64,000 bases of DNA from Candidatus Ozemibacter sibiricus (GTDB lineage: Bacteria > Muiribacteriota > Ozemobacteria > Ozemobacterales > Ozemobacteraceae): positions 1-64,000 of the forward strand of contig QOQW01000020.1 of assembly GCA_003327425.1 (NCBI GenBank), read 5' to 3'. A program made the translations under genes and the position numbers. Every line of letters starts with the position of its first letter. The stretch's first letter is position 1. Shown piece after piece: positions 15,657 through 24,489 of the stretch. Below the pieces are notes generated by a model that had not been told where the DNA came from, did no database searches, and worked only from the letters and a program-made list of their open reading frames with translations.

Positions 15657-17104
15657 GGTCGCGCCGGACCCTCGGTCGCGGGAGGGGTGGCCGGCGGTTT
15701 CTTGCCCGCTTTCTTCTTGCGCGGCCGGACATTGATGGCCTGCTCGATCGGTTCGTCGGAGATGCCCAGGATGGTCTTGGTCTCGAACAATACTTCGAGC
15801 CCTGGCTCGAGCTTCTCGAGCAGATCCTGCGACAGGGCCGAGAAGGGGAAGACGATCTCGCGATCGGTGGCGGTGCGGATGACCCCGATCTTGCGCCTGG
15901 CGTCGAAGCGATCGATGACGCCGGGCAGCGTATCGCCCTCGCGAGCGCCATCGAGCCGTTCGATCTGGACGGCGACCGGCCCCACCTGGTCTTTGACGAC
16001 GCCGAAGCGAACGGCATCGCCTTTGGCCAGAGTCTCTTGATCTTCGGGTTTGAGGGCGCTGTAATGCAGCAGCACCTCGGCGTATTCGGGGCAGGTCAGG
16101 ACGCCGACGCCGGTCTCGGGGTTGTACCATTTGACCACGCCTTCGACCACGGCATCGGGCGTCGCTTCATAGATGATCTCTTCGACCGTGCGGCCCACTT
16201 CCTTCTGGATCTCGCGGATCTTCTGGACCAGCTTGATCACCTCGGGCTGATCGGGCCGGCTCTTCAGCGATTCCTCGAGAGTCTGCACCGCCAGGGTCAG
16301 CAGGCGGCGCTTGAAATAGACGAGCCCGAGATACAGCAGGGCGGAGGACTCGCCGGGCGAGTTGCGCAGGGCCTCGAGCAGATGGATCTCGGCCTCGTCG
16401 AGGCGATCGAGTTCGTAGAGCACCCCGCCCATGTCGCGATGGTAATCGGCCCGGAAGGGATGCTGCGCGACCAGCCGCTCATACACTTCGAGCGCCTCAT
16501 CGTACCATCGCATCTTGGCGTAGGTGTCGGCCAGCAGCTCCTGGGCCTGCAGGTTCTTGGGATCGACCTTGAGGATCTCCTTGAACCCTTCGGCCGCATC
16601 GAGGTAGTGGGTGTCGGCTTTGTCGTCATCGTGCCGGGCGCGGTAGATATCGCCCAGATACCGATGGAAGACGGCATTGCGCACGTTGAGCTGCAAGCCC
16701 TGCTGGAAGCATTTGATCGCTTCGTCCTGGCGGTCGGAGAGCTGGTAGGCCAGGCCCAGCGTCTCGTAGAAATCAGGCTCGCGCGGGTTGACCTTCAGGC
16801 ATTCCTTCAGCCGGGCGATCGCTTCGTCATACCGGCCGGCGGCCAGCAGATCGACGGCCACCCCGTACTGCGCCTCGAGATCGTGCAGGAAGGCCCGCAA
16901 TCGTGCGTCGTAGTCGGCGCGCCGCTCCGGATCGAGAAGGGTATCGAAGGCATCCTTGAGCTCTTTGAGGCGAGGGAGGTTGGCCAGCGGGCTGCCCGCC
17001 GTGAACAGATCGGCGTACATCTTGTTGAACGCCTTCTGGATCTCTTCGATGGGGGCGAAATCCGGCACCCCGAACAGCTGATAGTAGTTCTGCACTCCGG
17101 CCAC
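15653..17104 (-). CDS. J-like domain / TPR / cold-shock-like fusion protein
   Basis: A 483-residue cytosolic protein. Residues 1-72 resemble a DnaJ J domain (N-Y-Y-Q-L-F-G-V start, LKDAFDTLLDPERRADYDARL end) but lack the H-P-D loop needed to stimulate DnaK. Residues 80-300 are TPR repeats (GRYDEAIARLKECLKVNP and successors). Residues about 325-450 contain two OB-fold, cold-shock-like segments: VEGVVKWYNPETGVGVL and LPGVIDRFDARRKIGVI. The basic tail is R/K/P-rich. The GTG start at 17104 lies about 12 bases after a predicted start of transcription. RNA binding combined with protein scaffolding is inferred. It is coupled to the ABC ATPase gene. Confidence 0.72.
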
Positions 17105-17122
17105 CCGTGGTCAAGTGAAGGC

Positions 17123-17128
17123 ATTATA
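17123..17128 (-). promoter_or_regulatory. -10 element for the J/TPR/ABC operon
   Basis: A perfect TATAAT on the minus strand lies 19 bases before the GTG start of the J/TPR gene. No good -35 hexamer is found 16-18 bases further upstream, so it may need an activator. Transcription from it would leave a leader of only about 12 bases. Confidence 0.5.
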
Positions 17129-17157
17129 GCACACCGGGCCGGACATCCTGATCTGAT

Positions 17158-17186
17158 TTGCAATCTCCCTGGCGGGAGAGTACATT
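17158..17186 (+). promoter_or_regulatory. Promoter of lptF/G-argS
   Basis: TTGCAA (17158-17163) and TACATT (17181-17186) are spaced by 17 bases. The spacer includes the small inverted repeat CTCCC/GGGAG. The promoter sits 41 bases before the permease start and diverges from the J/TPR operon. Confidence 0.65.
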
Positions 17187-17227
17187 GTTCGCACCTTCGG
17201 CCGGCCCGCGGGGCCGGAGCCGCGTCC

Positions 17228-18319
17228 ATGAAGACCATCGACCGCTACATCCTGAACGAACTGCTGCAGCCATTCCTGTTCGGCATGGCGTTCTTCGTCG
17301 CCATCTGGCTGATCGACCTGATGATGGAGCTGATCAATCTGATCTTCTCGAAGGGTGTGCCCTCGTCGGTGGTGTTCCTGTTCTTCCTCTACAGCCTTCC
17401 GCCGACCCTGGTCATCAGCTTCCCCATGGCCATCCTGCTCGCCACGCTGGTCGCCTTCGGCCGGCTCAGCTCCGATTCCGAGATCACCGCCATGAAGGCG
17501 GGCGGGTACAGCTTCGGACGGATCTGCGCGCCCGCCATCGCGGCGGGCCTGTTCGTCACCGGCCTGACCTTCCTCTTCAACGAGCGGGTGGTACCGGTGG
17601 CCAACGACAAGTTCACCCGGCTGTTCCGGCGAGAGGTGACCTTGAAGCGACCCTTGCCGCAGATCGCCGCCAACCGCTTCTTCGAGGCCGGGCCTGGTCG
17701 CAAGTTCTATGTGCAGTCCTACGACCCCAGGACCAAAGACATGTTCGGAGTGGTCATGTACGAGGGGCAGCCGACCAATTTTCCGCGGGTGATCGAGGCG
17801 AAGAAGGCGCGGCTCGAGGAAGGCCGCTGCCTGTTCTGGAAAGGGCGCATCTCGGACTTCCGAAGCACGGGGTCCGATTACCATCACACCTATTTCGACG
17901 AACTCGAATATCCGATCGATACGCACTACGTCAATCCCGACGATGTGCCCGAGTCGAAGAATGCGCGGCAGATGAACATCGTCGAGCTCTACGCCCACAT
18001 CAAGGATCTCGCACAGAAGGGGCTGACCGAGAAGGCCCAGACCCAGAACTGGATCGAATTCTGGACCAAGACCTCGATTCCGTTCGCCAGCCTGATCTTC
18101 GTCATGCTGGGCGCCCCGCTGGGCTCGCAGACGAGCCGTTCGGGCACCAGCATCGGCATCGGGCTGTCGGTGGTGATCATCTTCGTCTATTACGTATTGT
18201 TCGCGGCTGGCAAGGCCTTCGCGAAAGGGGGCTACCTGACCCCGTTCGTCGGGGTCTGGCTGCCCAACCTGCTGATCGGCGCCATCGGCCTGTGGCTGAT
18301 CTTCCGGCTGAAGGCCTGA
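17228..18319 (+). CDS. LptF/LptG-type lipopolysaccharide export permease
   Basis: A 363-residue YjgP/YjgQ-family membrane protein. It opens MKTIDRYILNELLQPFLFG, the family's amphipathic start, followed by three membrane segments before residue 120, a periplasmic beta-jellyroll domain at about 125-265, and three closing membrane segments (IPFASLIFVMLGAPLG, VVIIFVYYVLFAAG, LPNLLIGAIGLWLIF). With LptB it would extract LPS from the inner membrane. Only one such gene is present, so a partner copy or a homodimer is implied. Its presence argues for an LPS-bearing outer membrane. Confidence 0.85.
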   Translation: MKTIDRYILNELLQPFLFGMAFFVAIWLIDLMMELINLIFSKGVPSSVVFLFFLYSLPPTLVISFPMAILLATLVAFGRLSSDSEITAMKAGGYSFGRICAPAIAAGLFVTGLTFLFNERVVPVANDKFTRLFRREVTLKRPLPQIAANRFFEAGPGRKFYVQSYDPRTKDMFGVVMYEGQPTNFPRVIEAKKARLEEGRCLFWKGRISDFRSTGSDYHHTYFDELEYPIDTHYVNPDDVPESKNARQMNIVELYAHIKDLAQKGLTEKAQTQNWIEFWTKTSIPFASLIFVMLGAPLGSQTSRSGTSIGIGLSVVIIFVYYVLFAAGKAFAKGGYLTPFVGVWLPNLLIGAIGLWLIFRLKA

Positions 18320-18351
18320 CGCTGACCGCTCCATTCCCCACAGGAGGAACC

Positions 18352-20124
18352 ATGCGCAAATCCCTCGCCGACGTGATCCATACCCGGCTCGCTCCCCTGG
18401 TCGCCGCGTACGTGGCCAATCCCCGCGAGGTCTTCGACCTGCAGACCACCCCTGACCCGACCAAAGGCGATTTCGCCCTCAATACCGCGATGAAGCTGGC
18501 CAAGGCGGCCCGGTGCAAGCCTCTCGACCTGGCCGGCCGGCTGGCCGAGGCCCTGGCCCAGGAGACCGGCTGGTTCACGCGGGTCGAGGCGGTGCCGCCC
18601 GGGTTCGTCAACCTCTACCTGCGCGAGGACGCCATCGAGCGCGGTCTGCGTCGGTTCGCCGAAGATCCGCAGCTCGGCCTGCAGCGGGAAGGGCGCTGCG
18701 AGACGGTGGTGATCGACTATTCCAGCGTCAACATCGCCAAGCAGATGCACGTCGGGCATCTGCGCTCGACCATCATCGGCGACGTGCTGGCGCGGGTGCT
18801 GGCGGCGCGCGGCGACCGCGTCATCCGGCAGAACCACCTGGGCGACTGGGGCCTGCCGATGGCCATGGTCCTGTGGAAGGTGCGGCCCCTGCTGCGCGAT
18901 CTGGAACGACGCGGCGCCGATCCCGCCACCGAGCTGACGCTGGCCCGCCTCGAAGAGCTGTATCGCGAGGTCACCAAGGCCTGCGACACCCAGCCCGAGG
19001 TGGCGGCCGCCTGCCATGAAGTGCTGGTCGCCCTGCAGCAGGGCGACCCCGGACTGCTGGCCGACTGGCGGACGATCACCCGCCTGTCGATGCGCGAGGT
19101 CTACCGCATCTATACCGAACTGGGAGTGCTGCTGACCCCCGAAGACGAAGCCGGCGAGAGCTTCTATCGCGACCAGCTGGCCGACACCGTCGCCGCCCTG
19201 AAGGAGTCGGGGCACCTGGTCGAGTCGCGCGGAGCGTGGTGCGTCTTCCTCGAGCATTTCAAGGCGAAGGACGGCAGCCCGCTGCCCGTCATCGTGCAGA
19301 AGTCGGATGGCGGCTACAATTACGAGACGTTCGATCTGGCCGCCATCCGGTACCGCATCCACCGGCTGCGCGCCGACCGGATCATCTACGTGACCGATGC
19401 CCGGCAGGCGCTGCACTTCGCCCAGGTCTTCGACGTGGCGCAGGCCGCCGGCTGGACGAAGCGGGACGGCCAGACGGTGCGGCTCGAGCACGTGCCCTTC
19501 GGCAGCGTCCTGGGCGAGGACAACAAGCCGCTCAAGACCCGCAGCGGCGAGAATGTCAAGCTGGCCGACCTGCTGGCCGAAGCCGTGGAGCGCGCCTATG
19601 CCGTCGTCCAGGAGAAGAACCCGGCGCTGCCCGAGGAGACCAAGCGGCAGGTGGCCCGGATGGTCGGGATCGGCGCGGTCAAGTACGCCGATCTCAGCCA
19701 GAACCGCAACAACGACTACGTCTTCTCCTTCCCGCGCATGCTGGCCCTGCAAGGCAACACCGCGCCCTACCTGCAATACGCCCACGCCCGTATCTGCTCG
19801 ATCTTCCGCAAAGGGAACCGCCCGGCCGAGGAGTGCGCCGGTCCGCCCCGCCTGGGCCATCCGGCCGAGCGGGCCCTCGGTCTGAAACTGCTCGAGCTGC
19901 CGACGGCGGTCGCCGCGGTGGCGGCCGATCTGCGGCCCCACACGCTCTGCAACTACCTGTACGACCTGGCGACGCAGTTCACCACGTTCTATGACCAGTG
20001 CCCGGTGCTCACCGCCGACGATCCGGCGGTGCGGGAATCGCGACTCTTCCTGTGCCGGCTGACCCGGCAGGTGCTGGCGCGCGGCCTCGACCTGCTGGGC
20101 ATCGCCGCCCCGCCGGAGATGTGA
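18352..20124 (+). CDS. argS: Arginyl-tRNA synthetase
   Basis: A 590-residue class I synthetase that charges tRNA-Arg. It has the N-terminal Add-1 domain (residues 1-110), SSVNIAKQMHVGHLRSTIIGD with the HxGH nucleotide-binding signature, and the ArgRS-typical D-N-K-P-L-K-T-R-S-G in place of KMSKS. The anticodon-binding domain follows (LALQGNTAPYLQYAHAR onward) and the protein ends normally. The ATG at 18352 has AGGAGG ahead. It lies 32 bases after the permease gene, in the same transcription unit. Confidence 0.97.
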   Translation: MRKSLADVIHTRLAPLVAAYVANPREVFDLQTTPDPTKGDFALNTAMKLAKAARCKPLDLAGRLAEALAQETGWFTRVEAVPPGFVNLYLREDAIERGLRRFAEDPQLGLQREGRCETVVIDYSSVNIAKQMHVGHLRSTIIGDVLARVLAARGDRVIRQNHLGDWGLPMAMVLWKVRPLLRDLERRGADPATELTLARLEELYREVTKACDTQPEVAAACHEVLVALQQGDPGLLADWRTITRLSMREVYRIYTELGVLLTPEDEAGESFYRDQLADTVAALKESGHLVESRGAWCVFLEHFKAKDGSPLPVIVQKSDGGYNYETFDLAAIRYRIHRLRADRIIYVTDARQALHFAQVFDVAQAAGWTKRDGQTVRLEHVPFGSVLGEDNKPLKTRSGENVKLADLLAEAVERAYAVVQEKNPALPEETKRQVARMVGIGAVKYADLSQNRNNDYVFSFPRMLALQGNTAPYLQYAHARICSIFRKGNRPAEECAGPPRLGHPAERALGLKLLELPTAVAAVAADLRPHTLCNYLYDLATQFTTFYDQCPVLTADDPAVRESRLFLCRLTRQVLARGLDLLGIAAPPEM

Positions 20125-20126
20125 CC

Positions 20127-22976
20127 ATGCCCGCCTGTCCCTCTTGCGGCCTGGCCTACGAGAAAGGCATTTACTGCGGTCGCTGCGGCGGCCGTCTGCC
20201 CGCCCCCGGCCAGGGAGGGCGCGGGGGGCGCAGCAAGGACGGCGCCGACCGCCGCGCCCCCGACCCGCCGGGCGGGCCGCCCGAGGCGCCGGCTGAACCG
20301 CCCCCGCCCACGCCCCCGGAGGCGCCCGCGGCGCCCTCTCCTGGCCGGAAGGACGAGGGTGGGGCCCGGCCGGCGGGAGCGGTCGACGTGGCCGCCGAGA
20401 TCGAACGCCTGAACAAGCTGATCAAACGCCAGCCGTCGTCGCCCGAAGCCTACTGCCAGCTGATCGACGCCCTCCTGCGGGCCGGGAAGGCCGACAAGGC
20501 CCTCTCCGCCTTCCGGGCCGTCAAGGGGCTGTCGCCCGACCACCCCCGGATCTACCGGCTGGGGGCCAGGGTCTACGAGGCGCTCGGCCGCACCGAGGAC
20601 GCCATCGCCGCGCTCGACCGGGTGCTCAAGCTCGATCCGCACGACCTCGAGGCCGGCCTGCATTCGGCTCGGCTGCTACGCGAGGCCGGTCTGCGCCAGC
20701 AGTCGCTCCAGCGGCTGCAGGCCCTGCGTTCCCGGGCCGCCGAGCATCCCGAAGTGCTGCTGCGCCTGGCCGAGGTCGAGCTCAGCCTGGGCGACGCCGC
20801 CGCCGCCCAGGAGGATCTGTCGGCCTATCGGCGGATGGCGGGCGAGACGCGGGAGATGTTCCTGCTGCTGGGCCGGGCCATGCTCGCCCAGAACTTCTTC
20901 GACGGGGCGGTCAAGCACTACCAGGACGGCCTGCGCCTCTTCGCCAACGATCCCGATCTGCGCATCGGGCTGGGCAAGGCGTGGCTCGGCCTGAACGAAC
21001 GGGGCAAGGCGGTGCTCGAGTTCGAGCGGGCGCTGCTCGACCGCCCCGACAACGTCGAGATCCTGCTGGAGATGGGCAAGCTCTACGCCGACATGGGCAT
21101 GGAGGAGAAGGCCGACGAGATGTTCGACCGCATCCGCCGCCAGCCCATCCGCGACGGCGAGATCTTCCTGCGGCTGGCCCGCTACTTCCAGTCCCGCGCC
21201 TGGAACGACCGCGCCCTGGCCGAACTCGAGAAGGCCCGCGAGATCAGCCCCCACCACCCCGAGATCGTGCAGGCTCTCGGCGAGGTCCTCGAAGCGCGCG
21301 GCGCGTTCGACCGGGCGCTGGCCGAATACGAAGAGTATCTGACCGGCCTGCCCGGCACCATCTGGGCGCTGCAGGGGGTCGTGCGCTGCGCCGGCCGCAC
21401 CGGCGATTTCCCGCGCGTGGCCAAGGCCCAGAAGGCCCTCATCGACGCCGGCCAGACCCATCCCGACAGCTGGTGCGACTACGGCGAGACCCTGATCCGG
21501 CTGGGCGACTTCGCCGGCGCCGAGAAGGCCTTCGAACAGGCGGCGCGGCTCGACCCGACCTGCGTGCGCGCCTACCAGGCGCCCGAGCTGATCCGCATCG
21601 AGAAAGCCCGGGCGGAAGGCGAGAAACTGGTGCAGCAGGCCCGCGAGGCGATGACCAAGCGGTTCTTCCTGACCGCCATCGAACGGCTCGAACGCGCGCT
21701 CGAACTGGTGCCGCGCGAGCTGTCCTGGCTGCGGCTGCTGGCCGAGGTCAACCTGAAGATCGGGGATCTGCCCCGCGCCTCCGAACTCCTGTCGCGGGTG
21801 CGCGCGGCCGAGCCGCAGGATCGCTGGGTCGCCTTCCAGCTGGCGCGCGTCTATGAGTTCGAAGAGAAGGAGGCGCTGGCCATCGAGCTGCTGTCTTCCC
21901 TGCTCAAGGACCACCGCACCGACATCGAAGCCAATCTCGCCCTGCTGCGCCTCAAACGCAGCCAGATCCAGGGCGAGCGGTTCGAGCAGGAATCGCTGGG
22001 GGCCATGATCCGCGCCCTGCACGCCGACCTGGCCGAGCTGCGCAAGCGCAGCCCGGTGCCGATCCTGCTCGAGGGCTTCGCCAACTATATCTTCGGCGCG
22101 GGAACCCGCTTCCAGACCGAGACCCTGAAACGGGCCGAGCAGCTGTTCTCGGAGGTGGTCGGCCAGCCCGAGGTCAGCGCCTGGGCCCATCGCGGGCTGG
22201 CCCTTCTGTACCGCGTCCGCGGCGATTACCGGCAGGCGGTCGCCCACGTGCAGGAATGGGTGAAGCTGGGCTCCGACCCGCAGGCCCTGATCGGTCTGGC
22301 CCGCCTGCACGAGAACTTCCAGTCCTATACCGAGGCGCGCAAGTGCTACCTGTCGCTCAAGAGCCTGTTCCCCGAAAGCGGGTGGTTCCGCCGCAAGATC
22401 ATCGAGATGATGGCCAAGGAATCGGAAGGCGGCAGCCGCAACGAGTTGATGGATTTCCTGGCCGAGTGCCAGAATCGCTCGCCCCAGGAGAAGGCCCAGC
22501 CCTGGACCCTCTACGAGATGGCCTGGGCCCAGACGCTGGTGGCTCGGCGGTCGCCGCAGCGCGACGAATGGGCCAAGCGGGCCCTGCTCACCTGGCACAA
22601 GGGCGTCGCTCTGCCGGATGCTCCCTCGTGGCTGCGCTGGGGGCTGATGCAGACCCAGCTCGAATTCCTGAAGGGCGCCGACCGGATGCGCGCCCTGCAG
22701 CAGAATCTGAAGGCCTGCGAGAAGATCGTCCGCGAGCGCCCTGACCAGGCCTGGGCCCACTACCATCTGGGGCTGTGCCTGCTGGGCTTCGACGATCTGG
22801 CCCAGACCGAACAGGCCCTCAAGCATCTGGAAACCGCCGCCTTCCTGCAGCCGGCCGGCGCCGACCTGCTGGCCCTGCTCGGCAGGGTCTATCGTCAACT
22901 GGGCAAACCACGGCGGGTGGACGACGTCCGTTACCATCTGCTACTATTGGAGCCGGAAATTCTCCATGGACTCTGA
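20127..22976 (+). CDS. Large TPR protein with N-terminal zinc ribbon
   Basis: A 949-residue cytosolic protein starting two bases after argS. Residues 1-24 form a zinc ribbon with paired C-x-x-C motifs (CPSC...CGRC). A Gly/Pro/Ala-rich linker follows to about residue 85, and the rest is a long TPR solenoid (AYCQLIDALLRAGKADKALSAF, AIAALDRVLKLDPHDLEAGL and many more). No enzyme domain is visible. Such proteins usually act as assembly scaffolds; the partner is unknown. A large antisense frame across this gene is a codon-bias shadow. Confidence 0.85.
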   Translation: MPACPSCGLAYEKGIYCGRCGGRLPAPGQGGRGGRSKDGADRRAPDPPGGPPEAPAEPPPPTPPEAPAAPSPGRKDEGGARPAGAVDVAAEIERLNKLIKRQPSSPEAYCQLIDALLRAGKADKALSAFRAVKGLSPDHPRIYRLGARVYEALGRTEDAIAALDRVLKLDPHDLEAGLHSARLLREAGLRQQSLQRLQALRSRAAEHPEVLLRLAEVELSLGDAAAAQEDLSAYRRMAGETREMFLLLGRAMLAQNFFDGAVKHYQDGLRLFANDPDLRIGLGKAWLGLNERGKAVLEFERALLDRPDNVEILLEMGKLYADMGMEEKADEMFDRIRRQPIRDGEIFLRLARYFQSRAWNDRALAELEKAREISPHHPEIVQALGEVLEARGAFDRALAEYEEYLTGLPGTIWALQGVVRCAGRTGDFPRVAKAQKALIDAGQTHPDSWCDYGETLIRLGDFAGAEKAFEQAARLDPTCVRAYQAPELIRIEKARAEGEKLVQQAREAMTKRFFLTAIERLERALELVPRELSWLRLLAEVNLKIGDLPRASELLSRVRAAEPQDRWVAFQLARVYEFEEKEALAIELLSSLLKDHRTDIEANLALLRLKRSQIQGERFEQESLGAMIRALHADLAELRKRSPVPILLEGFANYIFGAGTRFQTETLKRAEQLFSEVVGQPEVSAWAHRGLALLYRVRGDYRQAVAHVQEWVKLGSDPQALIGLARLHENFQSYTEARKCYLSLKSLFPESGWFRRKIIEMMAKESEGGSRNELMDFLAECQNRSPQEKAQPWTLYEMAWAQTLVARRSPQRDEWAKRALLTWHKGVALPDAPSWLRWGLMQTQLEFLKGADRMRALQQNLKACEKIVRERPDQAWAHYHLGLCLLGFDDLAQTEQALKHLETAAFLQPAGADLLALLGRVYRQLGKPRRVDDVRYHLLLLEPEILHGL

Positions 22977-23020
22977 ATTCCTGGGGGGGCGCTCGCCACG
23001 TCCCCCGCTCGAGGTCATCG

Positions 23021-23521
23021 GTGCCCACTCCCATCCCCGGTCCCCTTTCCGGGGCCCGTCCGCGCTGCACCCGCCTGGACATGGAACTCACGGGGCATCC
23101 CCGCTCCCTGTCCCTGGTTCGGCGCATCCTGTGCACCTGCGCTCCGCCCCAGACCCTGTCTCATCAAGTGCTCAACGATATCCAGCTGGCGGTGACCGAG
23201 GCCTGCACCAACGTCATCAAGCATGCCTTCCATCACGATCCGACCCGGAAGTACGGCCTGCAGGTCCAGGTGACCGCCGACCGGTATCTCATCCAGGTGA
23301 TCTACCATGACCCCACGTTCGATCCTGCCACCATTCCCGTTCCCGATCTCCAGCATGCGCGGGAGGGCGGGCTCGGCGTCTTCCTCATCCGCCACATCAT
23401 GGACGAGGTGGAATACCTCGTCGATGCCGCGACCGGTACTGTCACCCTGCGCATGGTGAAATTCCTCGCGGCGCCAGACGATCCAGGAGGCCAAGGTGAA
23501 AATCGAAACCCGAGTCGATGA
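23021..23521 (+). CDS. RsbW-type anti-sigma factor / serine kinase
   Basis: A 166-residue GHKL ATPase of the RsbW/SpoIIAB class. It has the N box E-A-C-T-N-V-I-K-H (Glu and Asn for metal-ATP) and the G-rich lid GGLGVFLIRHIMDEVEY. These kinases bind a sigma factor and phosphorylate a STAS antagonist, which is encoded directly downstream with a 26-base overlap. I choose the GTG at 23021, preceded by GAGG, because the first family strand (R-L-D-M-E-L-T-G) would be cut by the internal ATG at 23081. No sigma factor gene is adjacent. Confidence 0.82.
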   Translation: MPTPIPGPLSGARPRCTRLDMELTGHPRSLSLVRRILCTCAPPQTLSHQVLNDIQLAVTEACTNVIKHAFHHDPTRKYGLQVQVTADRYLIQVIYHDPTFDPATIPVPDLQHAREGGLGVFLIRHIMDEVEYLVDAATGTVTLRMVKFLAAPDDPGGQGENRNPSR

Positions 23522-23804
23522 GACCCACCGCACCGTGACCTGCTCGCTGGATGGCGAACTCGACGTCCATCAGGTCAAAGGGCTGAAAAGCACGATCAGC
23601 GAAACCATCCACCCCGGGGACTGGACCTACATCATCGACCTGGCCAAGGTCGGCTACCTCGACAGTTCCGGTCTGGGCATGCTGGTCTACCTGCGGAAGG
23701 AGATCACCCGCCAGGGGGGGCGCCTGCAGTTGCTGAATGTGACCGAGTCGATCCGCAACGTCTTCTCGCTGACCAAGCTCGACGAATTCTTCGGCCTGAA
23801 GTGA
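23496..23804 (+). CDS. STAS-domain anti-sigma factor antagonist
   Basis: A 102-residue STAS protein of the SpoIIAA/RsbV type. The phosphorylation loop reads Y-L-D-S-S-G-L-G-M-L-V-Y-L, with the serine that the RsbW partner would modify. It starts at a GTG with an AGGAGG site (23485-23490) and overlaps the kinase gene by 26 bases, ensuring coupled synthesis. Unphosphorylated protein would sequester the kinase and free its sigma factor. Neither the PP2C phosphatase nor the sigma factor of this partner-switch module is in the window. Confidence 0.88.
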   Translation: MKIETRVDETHRTVTCSLDGELDVHQVKGLKSTISETIHPGDWTYIIDLAKVGYLDSSGLGMLVYLRKEITRQGGRLQLLNVTESIRNVFSLTKLDEFFGLK

Positions 23805-23820
23805 AGGGCCCCCGCCACTG

Positions 23821-24489
23821 ATGTCCACCCCCACCCGGTCTGGACTGTTCTTGACCTTCGAAGGCCCGGAGGGCAGCGGCAAGAGCACGCAGATCCGCCG
23901 GCTGGCCGAACACCTGACGGCGGCCGGCCAGACCGTCCTCCTGACGCGGGAACCAGGCGGCACTCCGTTCGGCGACAAGATCCGCCACCTGCTGCTCGAC
24001 CCCGGCGGCGGTCGGTTGCAGCCGGAGACCGAAGCCTTCCTGATGCTGGCCCAGCGGACGGAGCACCTCCGTCAGGTGATCCGCCCGGCGCAGGCGGCCG
24101 GCACCCACGTGCTGTGCGATCGGTACGTCGATTCGAGCCTGGCCTACCAGGGGTACGGCCGCGGCCTGGGCGTCGAACTGGTCCGGCAGCTCCATGCCAT
24201 GACGCTGGGGGAGTTCCTGCCCGATCTCACCGTGCTGTTCGACCTCGACCCGCGGCTCGGCCTCGAGCGGGCCCGACATGGCGGAAAAAAATCCTTTGAC
24301 AGGATGGAATCGGAGGCGGTAGCCTTCCACGACAAGGTCCGCCACGGATATCTCGAACTCGCCCGACGGGAAGCCTCGCGGTTTCTGGTGATCGATGCTG
24401 CGGCCCCCGAAGAGCGGGTCTTTGCGCTTTTGCTCCAGGGGTTGCAAGAGCGGGTGCCGGTGTTGTTCGAAGGAGTCGCACGCAGATGA
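23821..24489 (+). CDS. tmk: Thymidylate kinase
   Basis: A 222-residue dTMP kinase that makes dTDP for DNA synthesis. Residues 15-22 are the P-loop GPEGSGKS, followed by T-R-E-P-G-G-T and DRYVDSSLAYQGYGRGLG, all diagnostic. The lid region near residues 150-160 contains GKKSFDRME. The stop codon overlaps the ATG of the following cyclase gene (24486-24489). In Firmicutes tmk is followed by yaaQ and yaaR; here a diguanylate cyclase is inserted before yaaR. Confidence 0.96.
   Translation: MSTPTRSGLFLTFEGPEGSGKSTQIRRLAEHLTAAGQTVLLTREPGGTPFGDKIRHLLLDPGGGRLQPETEAFLMLAQRTEHLRQVIRPAQAAGTHVLCDRYVDSSLAYQGYGRGLGVELVRQLHAMTLGEFLPDLTVLFDLDPRLGLERARHGGKKSFDRMESEAVAFHDKVRHGYLELARREASRFLVIDAAAPEERVFALLLQGLQERVPVLFEGVARR

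Noticed and set aside
20676-22937. A 753-codon minus-strand frame opposite the large TPR gene, and a similar 893-codon frame opposite the TPR lipoprotein at 31468-34149
   Set aside because: Both mirror repetitive TPR coding sequence and contain no recognisable domain or ribosome binding site.
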